Shown: piece by piece, positions 54,401 to 62,133 of the stretch
How the letters are laid out: each line of letters begins with the position of its first letter
Numbering within the stretch: position 1 is the first letter of the stretch
Origin: Altererythrobacter rubellus
GTDB taxonomy: Bacteria; Pseudomonadota; Alphaproteobacteria; Sphingomonadales; Sphingomonadaceae
Reading direction: 5' to 3'
Assembly: GCF_030284385.1 (NCBI RefSeq)
Contig: NZ_CP127221.1
Span: 496,001 to 560,000 of the forward strand
DNA length: 64,000 nt
Program-made: the position numbers and the translations under genes
The notes under the pieces: generated by a model
Seen by the model: the letters and a program-made list of their open reading frames with translations, nothing else
Database searches by the model: none
Told to the model about the DNA's origin: nothing

Positions 54401-55173
54401 AATCCGGGGTGTATGCTCAGCGCGCCGCCATCAACCAGCATGTCTGCACCGGTCATAAAGGGGCATTCGTCACTGGCGAGAAAGGCAATCGCAGCCGCGG
54501 TTTCCGCCGGATAGGCCAGGCGGTTCATGGGCGATGTGGCGGCGACAGCTGCCTTCAGGCCCGGCGTTACTTCTTCAGCTGCATTGAGAATGCCAGTCTC
54601 GGTCGCGCCGGGGATCACTGCGTTACACCTGATCGCAAGCCCTTGCTTTGCACACCACGTTGCCACCGATTTTGTCAGCGCGCGGACACCGGCTTTGCTG
54701 GCAGAATAGCCGACGTCTGTTGGCAGCGGAGTGATCGCCGTCGTGGACGCAATATTGATGATCGAGCCGGTTGCGCCGGGATTGTTCTTCATCGCCGCAA
54801 CTGCCGCTCGGCAACCCATCATGGTGCCTGTCAGATTTACCGCGATCACTTGATCCCATGCGGCGAACAGCTCTTCATCTGACCCATCGCCAATGCTTGC
54901 GCCGGACACATTGCCGGCATTGTTCACAAGGATATCTAGCCGCCCGAATTTTGTGACAGCAGCAACAATCACTTCGCTCCAGCGCGCGCGGTCAGATACA
55001 TCCTGCGGCAGGAATGTCGCGCCAAGTTCGTCGCATAATGCCTGTCCGGCATCCGCATTGATATCAGTGCCCAGCACTTGCGCGCCATCAGATAAAAAGC
55101 GCCGGACAGTTGCTGCACCGATGCCGCTCGCGCAACCCGTGACGATTGCGATTTTGCCGGAAAGGTCGGGCAC
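54397..55173 (-). CDS. Short-chain dehydrogenase/reductase
   Basis: 258-residue classical SDR. TGCASGIGAATVR provides the cofactor loop, NNAGNV is near residue 80 and the active site is Ser plus YSASK. The C-terminal VDGGALSIHPGF is of the usual type. A GTG start at 55173 overlaps the GST stop as TAGTG; an in-frame ATG at 55203 would lie inside the GST gene. Co-transcribed with the GST gene. Confidence 0.87.
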   Translation of the reverse strand: MPDLSGKIAIVTGCASGIGAATVRRFLSDGAQVLGTDINADAGQALCDELGATFLPQDVSDRARWSEVIVAAVTKFGRLDILVNNAGNVSGASIGDGSDEELFAAWDQVIAVNLTGTMMGCRAAVAAMKNNPGATGSIINIASTTAITPLPTDVGYSASKAGVRALTKSVATWCAKQGLAIRCNAVIPGATETGILNAAEEVTPGLKAAVAATSPMNRLAYPAETAAAIAFLASDECPFMTGADMLVDGGALSIHPGF

Positions 55174-55820
55174 TATTCCGCCTGTTGCCAGATGGCGGCG
55201 CACTCACGTTGGTTGTGGGTCTCAACGAAGCGCGCGAGGTTGTCTGTTCCCTCGGGCAGCTTCCAACCGATGGTGAAGCCGAAATTGGCAAAGGAAAACA
55301 TCAGTAGGTCAGCGAAGGTGAAGCGGCCCAACGCCAGATTGTTGCTGTTGCCCAACTTCGCATCGAACCAGCGCCATTTGGCATCGGACATTGCGGCGAG
55401 CTCGGCCCCGGCTTCAGGCGAGACAACCGGCATACGCGGTTCGAACATTGGTCTGCCGCCAGTCGCGCGGAAACCCATTGTCATCGGGACAACAACTTCC
55501 TGATCGAACAGTCGCGCCCATTTGCGCACCTCGGCGCGCTCAAGCGAAGTCTCGCCGAACAGATTAGGGGTTGGATGCTCCTCCTCGATGAATTCGCAGA
55601 TAGGCCAGCTTTCGGTCAAGCATGTGCCATCGTCCAGTTCGAGCACAGGCAACGTTTGCAATTCGTTTTTGTCAGTCAGGCTGCCGCTTTGGCGGTTTTC
55701 GCCAGCGATTATGTCATAGTGAATTCGCTCGAAGTCCTCCCCCTCTTTCAGGCCCTTCTCGACCAGAAACATGCGCACCAGGCGGGGGTTAGGGCCGAGA
55801 CTGGAATGAAGCTTGGTCAT
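55173..55820 (-). CDS. Glutathione S-transferase-like protein
   Basis: 215-residue GST. The thioredoxin-fold N-terminal domain includes SSLGPNPRLVRMFL, the cis-Pro LPVLELDDG and ESWPICEFIEE, and an all-helical C-terminal domain follows. It could conjugate, isomerise or reductively open reactive intermediates such as epoxides. ATG 55820 has GAAGGAG upstream; the longer frame to 55943 enters the divergent promoter. It diverges from the acyl-CoA dehydrogenase at 55962. Confidence 0.88.
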   Translation of the reverse strand: MTKLHSSLGPNPRLVRMFLVEKGLKEGEDFERIHYDIIAGENRQSGSLTDKNELQTLPVLELDDGTCLTESWPICEFIEEEHPTPNLFGETSLERAEVRKWARLFDQEVVVPMTMGFRATGGRPMFEPRMPVVSPEAGAELAAMSDAKWRWFDAKLGNSNNLALGRFTFADLLMFSFANFGFTIGWKLPEGTDNLARFVETHNQRECAAIWQQAE

Positions 55821-55961
55821 GGGAGTTCTCCTTCGCGAATGTCTGATTGAACTAACCCTATGCGAGCGGGCGAATTCTGCCACCCTCACAAATGCGCTAG
55901 GCAAACAGCCCTCAAGATGCGCTAGGGGTAGCGCGACAATCAAACGACAGGATCAGCACCA

Positions 55962-57131
55962 ATGGATTTCCGCCTAACCGACGAACAGCGCGAATTGCAG
56001 GATGCGGCGCGAAAATTCGCTCGCGCCGAATTGCCAGACCTGGCGCGCGATATGGAAGAGAAAGACTATTCCGTCCCGCGCGACATGATGCGCAAATATG
56101 GCGAGTTGGGTTTTCTCGGCGTCAATCTGCCAACCGAATATGGCGGTCTTGGGCTGGGTCATGTCGAAGCGCTTCTGGTGCTCGAAGAATTTGCGCAAAT
56201 TTCCAACGCAGTTGCTTTTCCCGTGTTCGAAGCTCTGGTCGGCCCGGTGCGCACGATCGAGCGTTTCGGATCGGACGAGATGAAAGCGCGCATCCTGCCG
56301 GAAGTGATCCAGGGTGAAAAAGTTGTCGCGGTTTCGATGTCAGAGCCCGATGCAGGTACGGCTTTGACGGACCTCAAAACCCGCGCAGTGGCTGAGGGTG
56401 ATGATTATGTGGTCAATGGTTACAAGCGCTGGACATCGGGCGGCGGGCACTCGGACTATTATGTCACCTATTGCCGATACAATGATGAGCCGGGCGCCAA
56501 GGGCATCGGCGCCATCCTGCTTGAGAAAGATGCGCCCGGAATGCAATTCGGAAAGCGTGAACAGCTGATGGGTTTTCGCGGGATCGACACGGCAGACTAT
56601 GCGATTGAAGATGTACGCGTGCCGAAAGAGAATGTGATCGTGGGCGCAGGCGGTTTCGGAAAACTGATGAGCGCGTTCGGATTGGAGCGCTGCGGAAACG
56701 CCACGCAATCGCTGGGTCTTGCCGCCGCTGCGCTGGAGCAGGCAACCGCATATGTGCAGGAGCGGGAAGCCTTCGGCAAACCCATCGTCGAATTTCAGGC
56801 GGTGCAGCTGAAGCTTGCCGAGATGGCAATGAAGGTAGAGGCGTCGCGCTTATTGATCCATCGCGCGGCCGCCAACGCCGCACATCAGGCGGATGGCCTG
56901 CCGACGGTCTACGAAAGCTCGGTCGCTAAATGCTATGCCAACGAAATCGTGCGCGAAGTCACCGCGATGGGGCTGCAAGTGATGGGCGGATATGGCTATC
57001 ACAAGGACTACGGTATGGAGCAGCGCGTTCGCGACGGCTTTGCCTGGGGGATCGCGGGCGGCACAACTGATGTTCAGAAGACCAATATCGCCGCAGCACT
57101 GATCGGGCGCAGGTTCAACCAGCGGCGCTAA
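55962..57131 (+). CDS. Acyl-CoA dehydrogenase
   Basis: 389-residue acyl-CoA dehydrogenase. MSEPDAGTALTDLKT lies in the beta domain, EREAFGKPIVEFQAVQ in the C-terminal domain and MGGYGYHKDYGMEQRVRDG near the end. The terminal catalytic-loop position reads AGGTTD (no Glu), but a Glu in GLERCGNA occupies the isovaleryl-CoA-type base position. Unlike the other four it has no obvious partner gene and may be a homotetramer. It is the last gene of the catabolic region; the next gene is 40 nt away and is of housekeeping type. Confidence 0.9.
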   Translation: MDFRLTDEQRELQDAARKFARAELPDLARDMEEKDYSVPRDMMRKYGELGFLGVNLPTEYGGLGLGHVEALLVLEEFAQISNAVAFPVFEALVGPVRTIERFGSDEMKARILPEVIQGEKVVAVSMSEPDAGTALTDLKTRAVAEGDDYVVNGYKRWTSGGGHSDYYVTYCRYNDEPGAKGIGAILLEKDAPGMQFGKREQLMGFRGIDTADYAIEDVRVPKENVIVGAGGFGKLMSAFGLERCGNATQSLGLAAAALEQATAYVQEREAFGKPIVEFQAVQLKLAEMAMKVEASRLLIHRAAANAAHQADGLPTVYESSVAKCYANEIVREVTAMGLQVMGGYGYHKDYGMEQRVRDGFAWGIAGGTTDVQKTNIAAALIGRRFNQRR

Positions 57132-57171
57132 AAGATTGACGCTGAACGCCGTATTGCCCATCTAAAGCACT

Positions 57172-57711
57172 ATGGATCAAAACACTGACGCGGCGCCTCC
57201 TGTGGTCGCTCCTGAAACTGATCAGACACCCGTGGTCGAAGGCCATGGCGACGATCAGGCGCTAACCGAGCTTCACCCGAATTATAAATCGGCTTTGCGG
57301 GTTCAAGCCACCTTGACTTCAATCCCGTTCATAGTTGCTGCCTTCGTTCTGGAGGGCCAAGCCATCTTGCCGACCGCATCAATCATGATCCCCGTTGTGC
57401 TGATCGCATTAGCATTCATTATCCGCCTTCCGTCGCGGCGGTTTTACGCGCGCGGCTATGCGATGAGCACAGACCGCCTGCGGGTCGTGCGCGGGATTCT
57501 GTTCCGCCATGACACCGTGGTGCCATTCGGCCGGGTTCAGCATATCGATGTCAATCAAGGACCAATCGACCGCTTTTTCGGGATTGCGACGCTAACGCTT
57601 CACACTGCGGGCTCGCACAATGCCTCGGTGCTTTTGCCAGGTCTGGGCGAGCCTTTGGCACGCGATATGCGCGAGGAAATCCGTAGCCATATCAAGCGTG
57701 AGGCGCTTTGA
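57172..57711 (+). CDS. PH-domain (bPH2/YdbS-like) membrane protein
   Basis: 179-residue protein. A polar N-terminal tail of ~45 residues is followed by two hydrophobic segments (about 48-66 and 67-85) and a bacterial PH domain (RFYARGYAMSTDRLRVVRGILF, GRVQHIDVNQGPIDRFFG). YdbS/YdbT pairs are thought to act at the cell envelope, but no precise role is known. It overlaps or adjoins the larger PH protein and forms a two-gene operon. Confidence 0.85.
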   Translation: MDQNTDAAPPVVAPETDQTPVVEGHGDDQALTELHPNYKSALRVQATLTSIPFIVAAFVLEGQAILPTASIMIPVVLIALAFIIRLPSRRFYARGYAMSTDRLRVVRGILFRHDTVVPFGRVQHIDVNQGPIDRFFGIATLTLHTAGSHNASVLLPGLGEPLARDMREEIRSHIKREAL

Positions 57712-59282
57712 CGCAGATGTCTGACGAAGTTGCTAACCATTCCGCTGAGGAGGCGCAGCCGCAACGCACGGCCCCCATCGGCCTGCTGGTCAGCGCAATC
57801 ACAACCATCCGCCAACTTGTCGTGCCGCTTGTCGTTGCCGGCGTTGCCTTGCGCGACAATCCGTTCGGCGTAGGCGGCCTGGCCGTAGCTATACTGGCGA
57901 TATTAGTGGCCAATGTCGGTGCGGCATATCTGCGCTGGCTTCGCTTGACCTACACCACGGGGGCTGAAGACATCCGCGTTGAAAGCGGGATTATCAGCCG
58001 TGCGGCGCGCTCTGTTCCCTACGAACGCATTCAGGACGTAAGCCTGGAACAGAAACTGCTACCAAGGCTGTTCGGGCTGGTCGAAGCCAAGTTTGAAACC
58101 GGCGCCGGCGGGGGTGACGATCTCAAGCTTGCCTATCTGACTGAAGATCAGGGCGAGGCATTGCGCCGGTTGATCCGTGAACGCCGCGAGGAAGTAGCGG
58201 CGAGCATAGCCCAGGCAGATGGGGAAGCAGCAGCGCACGAAGCCGTGGACGATGATGCGCAGACCATCTTTGCGATGGACACCAAACGCCTGACCACATT
58301 CGGCCTCTTCGAATTTTCGCTGGCGGTCTTCGCTGTGCTTGGCGGCCTCATGCAATATGCCGATACCTTTATCGGGATCGAGCTCTGGGATGTGTATCTG
58401 TGGCAAGGCTGGATCGAAAGCCAGAGTGGGCTACTGTCTAGCTTTGGCTTCATGGCGCAGATTGCGGGTTTTATTGCAGGGTTGATCGCCTTGATCGTGA
58501 TTGGTTCAGCAACGGGCCTGGTTCGCACTTTTCTGCGTGATTGGGGCTTTGTGCTTGAGAAAACAGCACGCGGGTTCCGCCGCCGCCGCGGGCTGTTCAC
58601 CAAGACCGATGTGGTCATGCCGGTTCACCGCGTGCAAGCGCTGGTTTTGGGCACTGGCTGGCTACGCTATCGCTTCGGCTGGCATGATCTTAAGTTTGTC
58701 AGCCTGGCGCAAGATGCAGGTTCATCCAGCCATGTGGTTGCACCCTTCGCGCAGATGGAAGAGCTTGAACCGATCATTCGCGCAGCCAAGTTTGAGCCGC
58801 CATCCGAGGATCTCGATTGGTATCATGCGAGCCGCAAGTACCGCGTTGACAGTGCCGCGATCGAAGGAGGGGTATTCGCGCTCATCGCAGTGATTTTGGC
58901 GGTTCTGATCGGCACGGGAGCGATTGGAACAGGGTTTGTTTACGCTGCTTTTGTGCCGCTTGTGCCGTTGGCGTTGTCCATCTTTTTCGTCGCTGCGAAC
59001 CTCTATGCTTGGCAGTTCCATCGTCACGCCTTGAGTGCATCGCAAATCTTTGGGCGCAAGGGGCTGCTTTCGCCTGCTACGCGGATTGCATCGCGGGTGA
59101 AGCTGCATTCAGTGGAGATCGTGCAAGGCCCAATTGCGCAGCGGCGGGGCTATGCGACTTTGCATCTGGGCCTGGCCGGCGGAACGTTTTCGATTCCGGG
59201 CTTGCCGATCAAGCGATCTCGCGAGCTGAAGTCTGCAATATTGCACAGCATCGCGTCGCGCGATTTCTCCGCATTGGCTTGA
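57708..59282 (+). CDS. PH-domain (YdbT-like) membrane protein
   Basis: 524-residue protein with three bacterial PH-type modules. Each starts with a membrane-segment pair and an R-x-VPYERIQD-, MPVHRVQA- or VKLHSVEIVQG-like strand (about residues 100, 305 and 465). A TTG start at 57708 overlaps the upstream stop (TTGA); ATG 57717 (MSDEVANH) is equally possible. Partner of the YdbS-like protein. Envelope function inferred from family context only. Confidence 0.84.
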   Translation: MTQMSDEVANHSAEEAQPQRTAPIGLLVSAITTIRQLVVPLVVAGVALRDNPFGVGGLAVAILAILVANVGAAYLRWLRLTYTTGAEDIRVESGIISRAARSVPYERIQDVSLEQKLLPRLFGLVEAKFETGAGGGDDLKLAYLTEDQGEALRRLIRERREEVAASIAQADGEAAAHEAVDDDAQTIFAMDTKRLTTFGLFEFSLAVFAVLGGLMQYADTFIGIELWDVYLWQGWIESQSGLLSSFGFMAQIAGFIAGLIALIVIGSATGLVRTFLRDWGFVLEKTARGFRRRRGLFTKTDVVMPVHRVQALVLGTGWLRYRFGWHDLKFVSLAQDAGSSSHVVAPFAQMEELEPIIRAAKFEPPSEDLDWYHASRKYRVDSAAIEGGVFALIAVILAVLIGTGAIGTGFVYAAFVPLVPLALSIFFVAANLYAWQFHRHALSASQIFGRKGLLSPATRIASRVKLHSVEIVQGPIAQRRGYATLHLGLAGGTFSIPGLPIKRSRELKSAILHSIASRDFSALA

Positions 59283-59314
59283 TCTCGCCGCCAGCCGCTT
59301 TACAGGCGATGGCG

Positions 59315-60322
59315 ATGAGCACACGCAAACCCTTCCTGTCTGATAATGCAGCAACAGTGCATCCCAAGCTGTGGGAAGCGATGCGCGCAGCAGATGCACC
59401 CGACAATCCCTATGACAACGATGCACTAAGTCAGGCGCTTGATGATCGCTTCTCGGAAGTGTTCGGGCGCGAGTGCGCGGCGAGCTGGATTGCGACCGGG
59501 ACGGCAGCGAATTGCCTTGCGCTAGCCACGCTGGTGCGACCACATGGCGGAGTTATTTGCCACGAGGAAGCGCATATCGAAGTCGATGAAGGCGGCGCAC
59601 CGGGGTTCTACCTGCATGGTGCAAAGCTGATGCTGGCGCAGGGCGCAAGTGCCAAACTGACGCCGGCGGATATCGCTGCGGTGCTCGATCCGATCCGCGA
59701 TGATGTGCATCAGGTCCAAGCGCATGCGATTTCGATCACGCAGGCGAGCGAATATGGCTGTTCCTATCAGCCCGATGAGTTGGCGGCGCTGGGCGAGTTT
59801 GCGCAGGCGCGCAAACTGGGCCTGCATATGGACGGTGCGCGCTTTGCCAATGCCGTGGCGTATCTGGGGAGATCGCCGGCCGATGCGGTCGGCCCGTGCG
59901 ACACCTTGGCCTTCGGCTGCATCAAGAATGGCGGGATGAGCGCAGAAGCGCTGGTAATGTTTGACCCGGCACAAGCTGACTTGGTGAAATTTCGCCGCAA
60001 GCGCGCCGGACATTTGCAATGCAAGGGCCGTTATCAGGCGGCGCAGATCCTCGCGATGCTCGATGGCGATCTGTGGCTTGAAAATGCAAGAGCAGCGAAT
60101 GCGGCGGCAGCCGAAATTGCCGGCGCTTGCAGCGATCGCTTGCTGCATCCGGTTGAAGCCAATGAGCTGTTCGTGCGCCTTTCTGCGGTCGAGCGCGAGG
60201 CGCTGCGCAAACAGGGATTCGACTTCTATGACTGGGGTCAAAATTTGGCCCGTTTCGTGACCGCTTGGAACACACCGCAAGAAGACGCGATGGCTCTGGC
60301 AAAAGCGATCGCATCTTTATGA
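59315..60322 (+). CDS. Threonine aldolase family protein (beta-eliminating lyase)
   Basis: 335-residue fold-type I PLP enzyme that cleaves L-threonine or L-allo-threonine to glycine and acetaldehyde. The PLP-binding Lys204 lies in AFGCIKNGG, His83/His87 in ICHEEAHIE, and Asp173/Arg176 in HMDGARF. The start is ATG 59315 or the ATG two codons earlier (59309). It overlaps the EamA gene by ATGA. Low-specificity type assumed. Confidence 0.9.
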   Translation: MSTRKPFLSDNAATVHPKLWEAMRAADAPDNPYDNDALSQALDDRFSEVFGRECAASWIATGTAANCLALATLVRPHGGVICHEEAHIEVDEGGAPGFYLHGAKLMLAQGASAKLTPADIAAVLDPIRDDVHQVQAHAISITQASEYGCSYQPDELAALGEFAQARKLGLHMDGARFANAVAYLGRSPADAVGPCDTLAFGCIKNGGMSAEALVMFDPAQADLVKFRRKRAGHLQCKGRYQAAQILAMLDGDLWLENARAANAAAAEIAGACSDRLLHPVEANELFVRLSAVEREALRKQGFDFYDWGQNLARFVTAWNTPQEDAMALAKAIASL

Positions 60323-61287
60323 GCGGGACTGAAGCGCAGAGCATGCTGCGCCCTGGTGTCATACTGCCATTCCTGATCACCGGCACTATCTGGGGCTCAA
60401 CCTGGTTTGTGATCACGGGGCAGATCGACGGCGTGCCAGCGGCGTGGTCGGTTTTCTATCGCTTTGCGCTGGCGACACCGGCCCTGTTCCTGGTCGCGTT
60501 CCTGATGAAGCGCCGCCTCAAGCTGACGCGGCCTGAACATCTGCTTGCCGCGGCTGTCGGTATATTCCAGTTCAGCGGTAATTTTCTGTTCGTCTACCAT
60601 TCAGAGCTTTACGTGACGTCCGGAATTGTGGCGATGATGTTCGCGCTGCTGATGGTGCCGAATGCGATGTTTGCGCGGATCTTTCTGGGGGAGCGCGTGC
60701 AAGGCGGGTTCATGCTGGGCAGCGCGGTCGCGATTATTGGCGTGTCGTTCTTGCTGGCACACGAATGGCTCGCGAATCCCGATGCGGGGGTTGTTGGCGG
60801 CAATGTGGGGCTCGGGATTGTGCTAGCGATGCTTGGCATTCTATCAGCCTCCGTCGCCAATGTCATTCAGGCGAACCCGACTGGCCGTGCAGTTCCAATG
60901 GTCAGCCTGCTGGCATGGGCCATGTTCTATGGCACAGTGTTCGACGGAATCTTTGCTCTGCTGACTGCTGGTGCGCCGCCGTTTCCGACCAGTATGGAAT
61001 ACTGGTCAGGCATCATCTATCTTGCGCTGATCGGCTCCGTCATAACATTTCCGCTACATTATAATCTGGTGCGAGAGATTGGCGCAGGGCGCACTGCCTA
61101 TAATTCGATCGTTACAATCTGCGTTGCGATGCTGATTTCGACGCTGCTTGAGGGCTATCGCTGGACACCGCTGACAGCAGGCGGGATGGCGCTGGCAATA
61201 CTGGGCATGGTGCTCGCGCTGAAGGCGCGCAAGCAGAATACCATCAAGGTGGGGCAGGCTACAGCCTTCCGGCATGATGTCGATTAG
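60319..61287 (+). CDS. EamA/DMT-superfamily transporter
   Basis: 322-residue membrane protein with about ten helices in two EamA repeats. The first helix contains FLITGTIWGSTWFVITG with the family's WG-x2-W motif. It probably exports an amino acid or metabolite and is coupled to the threonine aldolase gene. Start 60319 gives the ATGA overlap. It converges with the epimerase-like gene. Confidence 0.88.
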   Translation: MSGTEAQSMLRPGVILPFLITGTIWGSTWFVITGQIDGVPAAWSVFYRFALATPALFLVAFLMKRRLKLTRPEHLLAAAVGIFQFSGNFLFVYHSELYVTSGIVAMMFALLMVPNAMFARIFLGERVQGGFMLGSAVAIIGVSFLLAHEWLANPDAGVVGGNVGLGIVLAMLGILSASVANVIQANPTGRAVPMVSLLAWAMFYGTVFDGIFALLTAGAPPFPTSMEYWSGIIYLALIGSVITFPLHYNLVREIGAGRTAYNSIVTICVAMLISTLLEGYRWTPLTAGGMALAILGMVLALKARKQNTIKVGQATAFRHDVD

Positions 61288-62087
61288 AGCAGGCCAAGCA
61301 GCCCTTCCTTGTAAGTCGGATACTGGGGCTCCCAACCGAGAACACGCTTGGCTTTGCCGTTCGCGACGCGGCGGTTCTCTGCGTAAAAACCGCGCGCCAT
61401 TTCACTGAGGTTCGCTTCCTCCAGCGTCTGCAGCGGAGGCGGAGTGATACCCAGCAATCGGCAGGCTTCCTCGGTCACGGCGTTGCCGCTGGCCGGCAGA
61501 TCGTCACCCAGATTGTACGCGCCTGCTGCGGCGCCGGTTTCAATGGCTGCGACCACGCCGGACACGATATCAACGACATGCACGCGGCTGAACACTTGCC
61601 CTGGAATGTCGATCCGGCGTGCCTTGCCCTCTCTTACGCGATCAAGCGCGCTGCGGTCCGGCCCATAAATACCGGGCAAGCGAAACACACGCGCGCTCAG
61701 CTGCATCCACGCCGCATCTGCTTCGGCGCGGGCATTGCGCCTTCCCGCGCCGGTCTCAGCCACTGTTGGCGTGCTTTCATCGACCCATGCACCTTGCTGG
61801 TCGCCGTAGACACCCGTTGAGGAGAGATAGCCGATCCAATGGTTCGACAATGCTTGGCCGTAGCGGGCCAGAACGGGGTCTTCACCAGATTGTCGATCCG
61901 GCGGGACAGATGACAGAACATGACTGGCATCGTGCAAGGCGGCCCGTACTGCATTCTCGTTTTTGAAGTCGATATTGCCTGCGCTGCCGGTCGCATCGAC
62001 GGCCCAGCCTTGCACTTTCAACGCATCAGCCAGTCGGCTTGCCGTGTATCCCAGGCCAAAGATCAGAATATGTTTGGTCATTGTCAT
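61284..62087 (-). CDS. NAD-dependent epimerase/dehydratase-like protein
   Basis: 267-residue extended-SDR-like protein. The Rossmann loop is FGLGYTASRLAD (about residues 9-20), YLSSTGVYGD and RLPGIYGPDRS follow, and the C-terminus reads NGKAKRVLGWEPQYPTYKEGL. YeeZ-like; the exact substrate is unknown. The start is ATG 62087 or 62081. It diverges from pepN. Confidence 0.85.
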   Translation of the reverse strand: MTMTKHILIFGLGYTASRLADALKVQGWAVDATGSAGNIDFKNENAVRAALHDASHVLSSVPPDRQSGEDPVLARYGQALSNHWIGYLSSTGVYGDQQGAWVDESTPTVAETGAGRRNARAEADAAWMQLSARVFRLPGIYGPDRSALDRVREGKARRIDIPGQVFSRVHVVDIVSGVVAAIETGAAAGAYNLGDDLPASGNAVTEEACRLLGITPPPLQTLEEANLSEMARGFYAENRRVANGKAKRVLGWEPQYPTYKEGLLGLL

Positions 62088-62133
62088 ATCTAAGCGTTGG
62101 ACACCGGCGCAAAGCAACCTAAATCGGGCTGCG

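Noticed and set aside
57132..57171. Possible attR copy of the tRNA-Thr 3' end
   Set aside because: The 40 nt between the last catabolic gene and the YdbS gene do not contain the T-arm/acceptor sequence of the tRNA, so no attachment-site duplication is supported.
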